NCBI RefSeq assembly: GCF_028752835.1
Contig: NZ_CP087952.1
Coordinates: forward strand, 2,275,041-2,339,040
Length of the DNA stretch: 64,000 nucleotides
Source: Desulfosarcina sp. BuS5
GTDB taxonomy: Bacteria; Desulfobacterota; Desulfobacteria; Desulfobacterales; BuS5
Direction: 5' to 3'
The position numbers and the translations under genes were made by a program. Of the stretch, positions 53,436-62,329 are shown piece after piece (position 1 is the stretch's first letter; the number at the start of each line of letters is the position of its first letter). The notes beneath the pieces were generated by a model. That model was not told the DNA's origin. It saw only the letters and a list, made by a program, of their open reading frames with translations, and made no database searches.

Positions 53436-54038
53436 ATGGAATATATTGAAACCGAAGTAAAATTCCATTTAACAGATGTAGAACCTGTCCGCAACACCAT
53501 TATCAATCTGGGAGCCGACAGCAAGGGCAGAGTATTTGAAACAAACCTCAGGTATGAAAATAAAAACAATGATCTAATCAAAAACAAATCCCTGCTACGG
53601 CTACGCAAAGACACTAAAACGACTCTTACCTTCAAATCCGGACTTGAGTCGGAAGATAATGAATTCAAAAGTTTAAGGGAGCTTGAAGTAGAGGTCAGCG
53701 AATTTAACAGGATGAAACTTATCCTGGAAGCCATTGGATTTCACCAGGAGCAAATATATGAAAAATACAGGGAAACATTGATATTAAACGGCGCAACCCT
53801 CTGTATCGACGCTATGCCTTTTGGTAATTTTCTTGAAATTGAAGGAGAAAAGCATGTTATTACCAATCTGGCAAAAAAGATTGGTCTTGACTGGTCTGAA
53901 AGAATTACTCTTAATTATCTTGAACTCTTTGAAAGATTAAAAAAGGAGTTGAACCTCCCCTTTTCTGATGTAACATTCACCAATTTTGAACCAATCGAGA
54001 TTGATTTAAAAAATTATCCGCACCTTTTTCACAACTAA
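53436..54038 (+). CDS. cyaB: CYTH-domain protein (class IV adenylate cyclase-like)
   Basis: 200 residues, single CYTH (triphosphate tunnel) domain. The start MEYIETEVKFHL contains the ExExK triphosphate-binding motif (residues 5-9). LLRLRKDTKTTLTFKS follows with basic tunnel residues, and LEVEVSEFNRMKLILEAIGF and DAMPFGNFLEIEGE complete it. Members include class IV adenylate cyclases and thiamine triphosphatases; substrate not assignable. It is 3 bases before the EEP protein. Confidence 0.8.
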   Translation: MEYIETEVKFHLTDVEPVRNTIINLGADSKGRVFETNLRYENKNNDLIKNKSLLRLRKDTKTTLTFKSGLESEDNEFKSLRELEVEVSEFNRMKLILEAIGFHQEQIYEKYRETLILNGATLCIDAMPFGNFLEIEGEKHVITNLAKKIGLDWSERITLNYLELFERLKKELNLPFSDVTFTNFEPIEIDLKNYPHLFHN

Positions 54039-54041
54039 ATC

Positions 54042-54845
54042 ATGAGCACCCCGGACATCAGCACAAACACAAAATATACCGGCGAACATGTTTCAGTTTT
54101 AACGTTAAACCTGCGATTCGGCCTGGCAGATGATGTTGACAACAGCTGGGATAACAGAAAAAAAACGCTGCCCCTGCTTTTAAAAAAAAACAAAACCGAT
54201 TTCATTGGAGTGCAGGAGGCTAATAATTTTCAGATTGACTTTATTGATAATTTTTTAACAGATTATGATTATATCGGAAAAAGAAGCCCCGCGCCTTTTT
54301 TCTGGCAAAACAACATTATATTCTATAAAAAAACATGGAAATGCATATACTATGAGCATCGTTTCCTGAGCCCAACTCCAAATGTGCCCAGCCGTTTCAG
54401 AAAAAGCCGCTGGCCAAGGCAAGCTACAATCGGAATGTTTAAAAAAAAGGATAAAATACTTATATGCGCCGCTACCCATTTCGATTTTGATGAATCCGTG
54501 CAAAACCGGAGCGCCCGGCTGATAATGGAAAGAATATCCCTGCTCCCTTCAGGTGCGCCTGCCGTCCTGATGGGGGATTTTAATGCCACCCCGTACAGCA
54601 AATGTCATAAATTATTTACCGGCCGGAATAATAAATTAAAAAAACCATTTTTTAAAGATATTTTCAATGAACCGTTTCCCGCCACCCACCATGGTTTTAC
54701 AGGAAGCAAGGACGGCGATTACATCGACTGGATTCTCTATCGCGGCGGCATTACACCAATCGAAAAAATGGTAATTTATGACACCATTAACGGAAAGTAC
54801 CCATCCGATCACTACCCTGTATGTGCATCTTTTAAATGGACATAA
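54042..54845 (+). CDS. Endonuclease/exonuclease/phosphatase family protein
   Basis: 267-residue EEP-fold metal-dependent hydrolase. Motifs: VLTLNLRFG, the catalytic Glu in IGVQEANNF, the metal site VLMGDFNATPYS, and the final SDHYPVCASF with catalytic Asp-His. No signal peptide, so cytosolic. It follows the CYTH gene closely and overlaps the frame of the next gene; no pathway link is evident. Substrate could be a nucleic acid or a phosphodiester. Confidence 0.85.
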   Translation: MSTPDISTNTKYTGEHVSVLTLNLRFGLADDVDNSWDNRKKTLPLLLKKNKTDFIGVQEANNFQIDFIDNFLTDYDYIGKRSPAPFFWQNNIIFYKKTWKCIYYEHRFLSPTPNVPSRFRKSRWPRQATIGMFKKKDKILICAATHFDFDESVQNRSARLIMERISLLPSGAPAVLMGDFNATPYSKCHKLFTGRNNKLKKPFFKDIFNEPFPATHHGFTGSKDGDYIDWILYRGGITPIEKMVIYDTINGKYPSDHYPVCASFKWT

Positions 54846-54856
54846 GGAGTAAAATC

Positions 54857-55324
54857 ATGACCACTCAAAAGCTTAAGGTAAAGGTTATACCAAAAGAAAA
54901 GGCTGTATTCTGGCTTGACAAGAACGGCCGCTGGCACAACAAGGACGGAGCATTTGAACATAGAAAGATAATAAATTTCTTTCATTCCGCCATAAAAAAA
55001 GACAAAGACGGTTACTATCTTGGCCAGGATCTCGACACTCATACGGAAAAAGTCTATTTTAAATATGAAGAAACAGCCCTTTTTGTTTTTGATATAATAA
55101 AAAATGAAGACGAAGTTATTCTTGTATTAAATACAAAAAAAAGAATCCGGCTGGAACCTGAAAAGCTGTTCATCAAAAACGACAGCTTATACATGAATGC
55201 GGGAGAAGAACTGATCAAGTTCGACGATCGCAGCATGATGAAAATATCGGATATGCTGGAATTCGATGAAGGCAGGTATTTTATAAAAATCAAGGATGAA
55301 AAATATCTGATTTCTAAATCATAG
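54857..55324 (+). CDS. DUF1285-like protein of unknown function
   Basis: 155 residues from the ATG at 54857, with AAGGAG 7 bases upstream. The frame opens earlier at 54836, inside the EEP gene. DKNGRWHNKDGAFEHRKIIN, FHSAIKKDKDGYYLGQDL and HTEKVYFKYEET follow the DUF1285 pattern, which has an unclear role. No signal or membrane segment. Likely last gene of the CYTH-EEP group. Confidence 0.55.
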   Translation: MTTQKLKVKVIPKEKAVFWLDKNGRWHNKDGAFEHRKIINFFHSAIKKDKDGYYLGQDLDTHTEKVYFKYEETALFVFDIIKNEDEVILVLNTKKRIRLEPEKLFIKNDSLYMNAGEELIKFDDRSMMKISDMLEFDEGRYFIKIKDEKYLISKS

Positions 55325-55470
55325 CCAAAAATATAAGTCAAGACCCTGTATTGCTGTGTGACACTTATATTCCGTGGTTTTTGTTTTATTGGTTCCGAGA
55401 GCCTCTGTCTACTTTGGAACAGGCGGACAGGCTTCTTTTTGAGGAGGCCATGAAACGGTCCAATAATAAC
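55325..55470 (+). other. Spacer with a possible gene tail
   Basis: A plus-strand frame WFREPLSTLEQADRLLFEEA then MKRSNNN, stop at about 55473, looks like the 3' end of a gene but has no identifiable start or family. It directly precedes an R2 element, whose TAG may provide its stop. Reported as possible decay only. Confidence 0.3.
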
Positions 55471-55677
55471 TAGTGTCTGAACGGAAACCCTAAAAAATTT
55501 GCTAAAATAGATAGTTATCGAGCATTTCCGAAATGAAGATTTTCAGAAATCGAGTTGTTTGAGCCGGATTTCATGGAAACTTGCTGTTTTTTCACAAAAA
55601 GCCAAAATCTTCGTTTCAAAAAATAGCAATAATATTTTGTTAAAACAATGAGTTCAATAGTTTCCGTTCAGGCACTA
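55471..55677. mobile_element. R2-family inverted-repeat element, 207 bp
   Basis: Ends TAGTGTCTGAACGGAAAC and GTTTCCGTTCAGGCACTA are inverted with one mismatch over 18 bases. The subterminal AAAATCTTCGTTTC is shared with the copy at 23491-23723. No coding capacity. The following 55678-55933 spacer has no gene and includes the recombinase leader. Confidence 0.85.
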
Positions 55678-55933
55678 ACTATTCCATGGCTGCCAGGCTG
55701 CTTGAAATATCGCGGCAAATAGTAGCCTGGCACCTTAAATAGCTCTCTTTTACTCCATTCCTCCATTTTTTTCCTCGCATACCTTTCAATACCGAATCCA
55801 AAAGGGTGTAATATCCCGTAACACCGCCTTATTCATCTTAATTTTCAAAGAGTTATCAACCGAAGGCATAAATTTTCTCACAAAACATTACACACTTCTG
55901 ACTTCAAATGTCAGGTCGGAAAAGGAGAACAGC

Positions 55934-56710
55934 ATGAAAGTGGTGGGATACATCAGGGTAAGCACAGAGACGCAGGTCAAAGAAGGACAGGGCCTAAAGA
56001 TCCAGAAAAAACAAATAAAAAAGTATTGCATGACGCATAAGCTGAAATTAATAGGCATTTATGAAGACAGAGGCATATCCGGAGCCAAAGCTGATGAAGA
56101 AAACCTGACAATAGACAGGGAAGGTCTGCAGAATATGCTGATCGACATCCCGCGCATTAGCGCTGGTTATGTTGTTGTCCTTAATACGTCAAGATTGTGG
56201 CGTTCGGACCTGGTCAAGGTTCTCATTCAAAGAGAGCTAAAAAAGCATAAAGTTGATGTAAAAGCCGTAGACCAGCCCAGCTATTCAATCTATTCACAGA
56301 ACGACCCTTCACGGTTTCTTATCAACGGCATGATGGAGCTTTTAGACCAATATCAACGTCTGGAGATAGCACTTAAGATGAAACGCGGCAAGCTGAACAA
56401 AGCCGAAAGCGGGGGATTCGCGGGGGGGCAGAGGGCATTGGGTTACAAACTTGTTATCGTTGATAATAAACCGGATATTGCAATCGATCATGAAGAGGCA
56501 AAAACGATTTCTTTGATAAAAAATCTGAAAAGACACGGCCTGTCTTTGAAGGCTATAGCAGCTCATTGTAATAACAACAAAATTCCGACAAAAAGGGGAG
56601 GCAAGTGGCATGCCTCGACCATTCAATATATTCTAAACAACAGGCTGTATAAAGGAGCGCTTGAGTATGGCTCCATAAAAATCAAGAGACCGGAGCTTGC
56701 AATAGAGTAA
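55934..56710 (+). CDS. Serine recombinase (resolvase plus recombinase domain)
   Basis: 258 residues. The resolvase domain starts MKVVGYIRVSTETQVKEGQG with catalytic Ser10 and Arg8; GIYEDRGISGAK and LNTSRLWRSDL complete the active-site arginines. A short recombinase domain follows (GGQRALGYKLVI, LKAIAAHCNNNKIPTKRGGK, HASTIQYILNNRLYKG). Large serine recombinases are usually over 400 residues, so the zinc and coiled-coil C-terminus is absent, though the stop is clean. AAAGGAGAA precedes the ATG. It probably belongs to a lost element. Confidence 0.85.
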   Translation: MKVVGYIRVSTETQVKEGQGLKIQKKQIKKYCMTHKLKLIGIYEDRGISGAKADEENLTIDREGLQNMLIDIPRISAGYVVVLNTSRLWRSDLVKVLIQRELKKHKVDVKAVDQPSYSIYSQNDPSRFLINGMMELLDQYQRLEIALKMKRGKLNKAESGGFAGGQRALGYKLVIVDNKPDIAIDHEEAKTISLIKNLKRHGLSLKAIAAHCNNNKIPTKRGGKWHASTIQYILNNRLYKGALEYGSIKIKRPELAIE

Positions 56711-57075
56711 TTTTGTACAAAATGCTCCGACATTTTGTGTGAAGCAAATACGCTTGGTTCAGTTATAGATATCGGCATGCTTCATAAAAACTTTAATTTT
56801 AAAATCAATAAAAATATAATTTCAAAACAATACGCAATACTTGCGCCATGGGCAAAATACTTTTGAATTAAAAATATACAATGTAATATTAAGCTGTTAT
56901 GAGTAGTATTTTGTTTTATTGTATATTCATTATAAGTAGTTTTACAGCAAAAAACTGATAGTCTAATGGGTTCTTGAAGAATACAAAAGGGCAGTTCTCC
57001 GATGTTGATACAGATCGAACTATTCCGTGCATTTTTATATGAAATGTCGGCACATTTCATACAGAAACCTGTAAC
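56711..57075. other. AT-rich spacer bounded by two similar hairpins
   Basis: ACAAAATG CTCCGA CATTTTGT (56717-56738) follows the recombinase stop, and TATGAAATG TCGGCA CATTTCATA (57038-57061) precedes the chemosensory gene. No supported gene lies between them; a 92-codon minus-strand frame has biased, non-coding-like composition. Confidence 0.5.
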
Positions 57076-57156
57076 TTGAACGGCATACGGTTTAAAAGGG
57101 TACGTTTATTCAGTTCCTTAGCTGTCAGTCTTAACGATAAATTATTACTGGGAAAA

Positions 57157-59256
57157 ATGAACTTAACACATATTGTTTCCTATAGCCGCTTGCGCAGTTT
57201 GATCAGCAACCCAACAAAAAGATGCCGGAAAATAATTTCAGACATACGAAATTCCAAATCCGCGTCATCAGACGCCGCCGGCTGCGCTGTAAAGAATTTT
57301 TTTCCTTTAAAACAGGGAATGAATAAGCAGCAAAAAATTTTGCTGCCTTTTGTGCCTGTCCTGCGTAAACAGCAAAAAGATTTAACCGAACTGTCAGGCA
57401 ATACAGAGAATGAGTTTCTTTCAATAGGAACCAGACTTCAGGATTTTTCATCCCGTGCAAAATCTCTGGCAGAGCAATCGACTCACATTGCGGGATTATT
57501 TGACGGAAACAGGGAGGACAATTCCCTTGACCGTGCCGGGCGAGTTTCAGAAGAAACCCTGGCGATTTTGAAGATGTTTGACGCTGAGACGATAGAAGCA
57601 ACCTCAAGGATAAACTTAATTGCCGCAAAGATTAAGAGGCTTTCTAAACATAAAAGAGATTTTGATATAATTTCGCGAACTCTTCGCGTACTGGGAATAA
57701 ATATCAAGATCCAGGGCGCACAAATAAGTGAAGGGAGCGATAATTCATTTTTTCTGGCTGATGGAATCAGCAAACTTTCCATAAAAACAAACATCATTGT
57801 TAACAAATTGTTTAGCTGTTTAAAGAGAGCAGATGCCTCTATATTGCCGATTGCCGGTCGAATCGACCAATATCTGCAAAAAGACCGCAGTCAAATTGCA
57901 CAGACTGAAAAAAGGATAAACAATGCTCTCGGCAAACTCAAAGGTATGTTTGATCTCTCAACCGGTCTGTCAGCAAAGATTGCTCTACGTTCCTCCGAAA
58001 TCTCAAAAAGAGTGAGTACGGTTGTCATATCCATGCAATTTCATGATATTTCACGGCAAATAATGGAACATGTAGCCGAAGCCATGGAAGATATTTGCAA
58101 AAAGATTGAGGGATATCCCGCGTCCGACAACGGCTGCGGGCAGCATTTGGCGGCATACACATCAAAGGTTGCGACCGTTCAGATGTCTCAGATAGATCTT
58201 GTGGCGTATGAAATGGAAGATGCGGAAAAAAAAATGATTACGGCTCTTAAGGAAATCGCCAGGCGCACCGCAGATCAGTCTGAAGAAATTTCAAAGGCAT
58301 CAGGCGCAGGTGAAACAGAATCGGACGATTCGATTATCGTTCAATTCAGCAGTGAAATATCCGCCGTCATATCCTCCCTTTCGGAAAAAACGGACATTAA
58401 TCGCTATATCCTTGAAGAGGTGAAAGCAGTTTCAAAAACTGTAAAAGAGATGTCCTCTTTTATTAAAGATGTGGAAAATATTGCCGAAGGCATAAAACTC
58501 CTTGCATTAAACGCACAGATAAAAGCTGAACATATAGGGGAAAGCGCCCTTGCCTTGGGTACTCTTGCCCGTGAAGTTCGAGATATTTCAATCCAATCGA
58601 ACAAGGTTGTCGGTAAAATATCAACAGGCATTAAGACAATTCTGAAAACATCAGACGATCTGCAAACCCGTATCGGCAGTATTTTTGCCGATGGTATAAG
58701 GGACGCGGAAAATTTAAAGCAGAGAGCCGCCGAAGCCGGAAACGGTTTAAATGCCCTGAACAGGGAAATGGTGAAAAATAATTCCGGGCTTAACAAAAAA
58801 AGCCGGGAGCTTGCGCTCGATATTTCCGCCCTCACATCCGGAATTCAATTTTCTCGAAAAGTGGTTAAGTGTATCGGACATATCAAAGAAACCATGCGGG
58901 CTTTAATTGAAACGGCCGGGCAATATAATCTTGAAACAAAAGCGGAGCTTAATGAACCGGCTTTGGACGGATTAAACAACCGCTATACCATGGAAAGCGA
59001 GCGTATAGCCCATGAGAAGGCCTTCGGTTCTTCACCAATGGAATCTGGTGATGAGACAAACTTGCAGGCAGCAAAATTTTGCAGGGGCAAAGCTTCTGCC
59101 GGATCTGTTCAGGATACTGATCAGAATACAGAGATTGACAATGTAGAGCTGTTTGAAAATTTTGATATGCCGGACGAACAGAATGAGAAAGTTGAAATTT
59201 TCGATCAAAAGAAAAAAGATGATGATGACCTTGGGGATAATATTGAACTTTTTTGA
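57157..59256 (+). CDS. Soluble methyl-accepting chemotaxis-like signalling protein
   Basis: About 699 residues, no membrane helices, mostly helical. A central and C-terminal coiled coil has IAEGIKLLALNAQIKAEHIG, aligning with the tip of MCP signalling domains (IxxQTNLLALNAAIEAARAGE), followed by LAREVRDISIQSNKVVG. Several HDI/HAMP-like segments (VSTVVISMQFHDISRQIMEH) precede it. The acidic tail repeats NVELF, KVEIF and NIELF, the last being the C-terminus. The start is uncertain: ATG 57157 (GGGAAAA upstream) or a TTG at 57076. It heads the STAS-CheY-CheA-CheR group. Confidence 0.75.
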   Translation: MNLTHIVSYSRLRSLISNPTKRCRKIISDIRNSKSASSDAAGCAVKNFFPLKQGMNKQQKILLPFVPVLRKQQKDLTELSGNTENEFLSIGTRLQDFSSRAKSLAEQSTHIAGLFDGNREDNSLDRAGRVSEETLAILKMFDAETIEATSRINLIAAKIKRLSKHKRDFDIISRTLRVLGINIKIQGAQISEGSDNSFFLADGISKLSIKTNIIVNKLFSCLKRADASILPIAGRIDQYLQKDRSQIAQTEKRINNALGKLKGMFDLSTGLSAKIALRSSEISKRVSTVVISMQFHDISRQIMEHVAEAMEDICKKIEGYPASDNGCGQHLAAYTSKVATVQMSQIDLVAYEMEDAEKKMITALKEIARRTADQSEEISKASGAGETESDDSIIVQFSSEISAVISSLSEKTDINRYILEEVKAVSKTVKEMSSFIKDVENIAEGIKLLALNAQIKAEHIGESALALGTLAREVRDISIQSNKVVGKISTGIKTILKTSDDLQTRIGSIFADGIRDAENLKQRAAEAGNGLNALNREMVKNNSGLNKKSRELALDISALTSGIQFSRKVVKCIGHIKETMRALIETAGQYNLETKAELNEPALDGLNNRYTMESERIAHEKAFGSSPMESGDETNLQAAKFCRGKASAGSVQDTDQNTEIDNVELFENFDMPDEQNEKVEIFDQKKKDDDDLGDNIELF

Positions 59257-59279
59257 GTTTGTTGAGCGGAGGAAAAAAG

Positions 59280-59588
59280 ATGCCTTTTGAAACAAGTCAA
59301 ACAGAACAAGGAGCGATCTTGTCTTTAAAAGACGAAGTAACTGTTGCTGAAGCGGCAGAGCTAAAGGACGCGCTGGTAAAATTAATAAAAGAAGAAAGCT
59401 GTTTTGCTCTGGATGCCGGGCAGACAACAGAACTGGATACATCGATCATTCAGTTGCTCTTTTCCGCTTTCAAGGCTGCGAAAGAGCAGGGAGTGGAAAT
59501 GCCGCTGACCGGGCGGGCGGAGGCCTTTAAAAACGCAATGGAGCGAACGGGAATTTTGGCCGACCAATTTTCCACAGGAGAACAATGA
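59280..59588 (+). CDS. STAS-domain protein (anti-anti-sigma-like)
   Basis: 102 residues from the ATG at 59280, with GGAGG 7 bases upstream. It has a single STAS domain: VTVAEAAELKDALVKLIKEE, then CFALDAGQTTELDTSIIQLL, where the Ser of the DTS motif matches the phosphorylatable position of SpoIIAA-like proteins. In chemosensory clusters such proteins modulate CheA scaffolds. The TGA overlaps the cheY ATG. Confidence 0.82.
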   Translation: MPFETSQTEQGAILSLKDEVTVAEAAELKDALVKLIKEESCFALDAGQTTELDTSIIQLLFSAFKAAKEQGVEMPLTGRAEAFKNAMERTGILADQFSTGEQ

Positions 59589-59953
59589 TGGCAAAAATAA
59601 TAATGACAGCCGATGACTCGGCAAGCATAAGACAGATGGTGAGCTTTACGCTTAAAGATGCAGGCTATGAAGTGGTTGAGGCGGTTGACGGCAAAGACGC
59701 GCTTAACAAACTCAATGGCGCAAAAGTTAACATGCTGATAACCGACCTCAACATGCCGAATATGGACGGAATCTCGCTTATCAAACAGGTGCGGGCTGAA
59801 CCTGAATTCAAGTTTATTCCAATCATAATGCTGACTACTGAATCACAGGCCGAGAAAAAACAGGAAGGAAAAGCCGCCGGCGCTACAGGCTGGATTGTAA
59901 AACCTTTTAAACCGGAGCAGTTGATAGCGGTAATTAAAAAGGTGCTTCGGTAA
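59585..59953 (+). CDS. cheY: CheY-like response regulator
   Basis: Single receiver domain of 121-122 residues. The acidic pocket is TADDSASIR (Asp9-Asp10 from the second Met), the phosphoacceptor Asp53 is in MLITDLNMPNMDG, Thr is in IIMLTTESQ, and Lys is in WIVKPFKPEQL. It starts at ATGATG overlapping the STAS stop and precedes cheA. Stand-alone CheY with CheA makes it the likely output regulator. Confidence 0.95.
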   Translation: MMAKIIMTADDSASIRQMVSFTLKDAGYEVVEAVDGKDALNKLNGAKVNMLITDLNMPNMDGISLIKQVRAEPEFKFIPIIMLTTESQAEKKQEGKAAGATGWIVKPFKPEQLIAVIKKVLR

Positions 59954-60014
59954 AAAAAAATTTCGATTGTAGATTTACATGAACAAGCCTGAATCAAAAG
60001 GGAGCATGAAAACA

Positions 60015-62129
60015 ATGAGCCAGTCAAATATACACGCAGAAACTTATCGCCTGGAGGCCCTGGAACTTTTGTCCGATGTGGAAGAAGCGATCCTGGATGT
60101 TGAACAGGACTCCGGGAATGCGGAACATGTTAACCGTCTTTTCCGCGCCATGCATACTATTAAAGGTTCCGGCGCCATGTTCGGTTTCGATGATATAGCG
60201 GATTTTACACACCACGCCGAGACCGTGCTTGACAAGGTGCGGGAAAGCGCCGTCCCTGTCAACAAAGATCTTATTGATTTGATTCTAGCATCAAGCGATC
60301 AGATCAGAGCCATGCTTCAAGCGACGGACGGCGGAGCGCCTGTTGACATTTCACGTTCCGAACAGATCGTTGCCGGATTAAAAGCCCTGCTGCATAATCG
60401 GGACGATGCGAATGCGTTCTCCCCTGAAAATATGGAAACTTCCGACGCTGCCGGAAGCATGGAAAGTAAAAAAATTACCTGCCGTATCAGATTTCGTCCC
60501 GGACCCTCCATTTTCGCAACAGGCATGGATCCTGCGCTGCTTCTGGATGAATTGAGGGACTTTGGGAATTGTATTGTAACAGCTCAGACCGAAAATATCC
60601 CGGCTCTCTATGATCTGGACCCTGAACAATGCTACATTTTCTGGGATATGGTTCTTTCGACAGACCGAAGCATCGACGATATCAGGGACGTTTTCATCTT
60701 TGTTGATGATGAAAGTGAAATAAAGATCGACGAGATTACATGCGATGCGAATATGGAAAAAGATCGGAAACGGCTGGGTGAAATTCTGGTTGAACGAGGT
60801 GATGTCACTAAAGAAACTGTGGACAGGGCGCTGAACAACCAGAAGCAGATAGGCGAACTGCTTGTAGAGTCTGGAGCGGTTTCCAGGGAGAGAGTAGCTT
60901 CGGCCTTGAGCGAGCAGCAAATCATTGAAAAACGCAAGGCACCAGCCAGTTCCGGTAGCGTCCGCGTTCCTGCCGACCGGCTCGATAATCTTATTAATCT
61001 TGTCGGCGAGCTTGTTATCACCCAGGCCCGGCTTACCCAGGTATCCGCCGGCATAAACGATCCCAAACTTGCCGCTCCGGTTGAAGAAGTGGAACGTCTT
61101 GCAGGTGAACTTCGAGACTGCGTTCTCAATATCCGCATGCTTCCTATAGGCACGACATTCAGTAAGTTCAGGCGGCTTGTGCGTGATCTCTCCTCCGAAC
61201 TGGGCAAGGAGATCGAATTAAAGACCGAAGGCGCCGAGACTGAACTGGATAAAACGGTTATTGAGCGCCTGGACAACCCGCTGGTGCATCTTATCAGAAA
61301 CAGCATAGATCACGGCATAGAATCTCCGGAAGAACGCGAAGTTTCAGGTAAATCACGAAAAGGAGCAATCCGCCTTGCCGCCGAGCACAAGGGCGCAGAT
61401 GTGGTTATTACCATAGAGGATGACGGGAGGGGCCTGGATGCTGAAGTCATCAAATCAAAGGCCATTGAGAAGGGATTGATAGAAACCGGCGATAGTTTAA
61501 TCGAATCGGAGATATTCAAACTTGTTTTTACTCCCGGATTTTCCACGAACACGGAGGTTACCAGCGTCTCCGGGCGGGGTGTGGGTATGGACGTTGTAAA
61601 ACGCGAAATCGAGGCCCTTCGCGGATCAATCGAAATTTTCAGTGAGAAGGGAGAAGGGACTGCAGTCAGACTTTCTTTGCCCCTTACTCTGGCCATCATA
61701 GACGGTCTTCTCGTGAAAGCCGGTAAAAGCCGGTTTGTTCTGCCCCTTTCCGTGGTAGAGGAATGCATGGAACTGACCAAAGACCATGTTGCCAATGCCC
61801 ACGGCCGTCATCTGATTTCCGTTAGGGGAGAACTTGTGCCCTATATACGCCTGCGCGATATATTCGCTGTATCCGGCGGGCCAGCGCCCCTGGAGCAGAT
61901 GGTGGTCGTTAAATCTGAAAACATGCGGGTTGGAATCGTGGTGGATGAGATAATCGGAAGCCATCAGACCGTCATTAAATCGCTCGGCAGGATGTATCAG
62001 GATGCCGAGGGTGTTTCAGGAGGAACTATTCTTGGCGACGGGGGTATTGCCCTGATAGTGGATGTCCCGAAAATAATTCAATGCGCAGAGGAAGAAGAAA
62101 AAGCACCTAAAGTATATTTAAGTACTTAA
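60015..62129 (+). CDS. cheA: Chemotaxis histidine kinase CheA
   Basis: 704 residues from the ATG at 60015 (MSQSNIHAETYRLEALELLS), with GGGAG about 10 bases upstream; in-frame ATGs at 59979 and 60006 are alternatives. P1 carries the phosphoacceptor His47 in AMHTIKGSGAMFGFDDIA. A middle segment has two GspE-N-like repeats (RLGEILVERGDVTKETVDRA and IGELLVESGAVSRERV). The dimerisation helix LDNLINLVGELVITQARL, N-box HLIRNSIDHGIE, G-box DDGRGLD and a CheW-like C-terminus follow. Its last codons (KVYLST) come from the flanking repeat at 62106. Confidence 0.95.
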   Translation: MSQSNIHAETYRLEALELLSDVEEAILDVEQDSGNAEHVNRLFRAMHTIKGSGAMFGFDDIADFTHHAETVLDKVRESAVPVNKDLIDLILASSDQIRAMLQATDGGAPVDISRSEQIVAGLKALLHNRDDANAFSPENMETSDAAGSMESKKITCRIRFRPGPSIFATGMDPALLLDELRDFGNCIVTAQTENIPALYDLDPEQCYIFWDMVLSTDRSIDDIRDVFIFVDDESEIKIDEITCDANMEKDRKRLGEILVERGDVTKETVDRALNNQKQIGELLVESGAVSRERVASALSEQQIIEKRKAPASSGSVRVPADRLDNLINLVGELVITQARLTQVSAGINDPKLAAPVEEVERLAGELRDCVLNIRMLPIGTTFSKFRRLVRDLSSELGKEIELKTEGAETELDKTVIERLDNPLVHLIRNSIDHGIESPEEREVSGKSRKGAIRLAAEHKGADVVITIEDDGRGLDAEVIKSKAIEKGLIETGDSLIESEIFKLVFTPGFSTNTEVTSVSGRGVGMDVVKREIEALRGSIEIFSEKGEGTAVRLSLPLTLAIIDGLLVKAGKSRFVLPLSVVEECMELTKDHVANAHGRHLISVRGELVPYIRLRDIFAVSGGPAPLEQMVVVKSENMRVGIVVDEIIGSHQTVIKSLGRMYQDAEGVSGGTILGDGGIALIVDVPKIIQCAEEEEKAPKVYLST

Positions 62130-62148
62130 AGTATTTAAAGTACTTAAA

Positions 62149-62289
62149 GTGCCTAAAGCAAGTGAAACGCAATATTGGCCTGAAGTAGTTGCAGAGGCAA
62201 AAACGTTGCCCTGGGAGCAGGTAAAAACAGAGCGCGAAGAATGTGGTGAATTACTGGCCATTTTTACTTCGATTTCTAAAAAACTTTAG
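62149..62289 (+). pseudogene. Four-helix-bundle protein C-terminal fragment
   Basis: The frame SETQYWPEVVAEAKTLPWEQ then ECGELLAIFTSISKKL, stop TAG at 62289, matches the end of the four-helix bundle family (TIGR02436-like, related to proteins encoded in 23S rRNA intervening sequences). The N-terminal half is absent. Flanking inverted TTTAAAGT-type repeats surround it on both sides (62106-62150 and 62281-62320). Confidence 0.6.
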
Positions 62290-62329
62290 ACACTTTAAAT
62301 ACTTTAGACATTTTAGGCGCTTTTTTATC

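Noticed and set aside
54836-54856. Upstream in-frame ATG for the DUF1285-like gene
   Set aside because: It lies inside the end of the EEP gene, and the AAGGAG site fits the ATG at 54857 instead.
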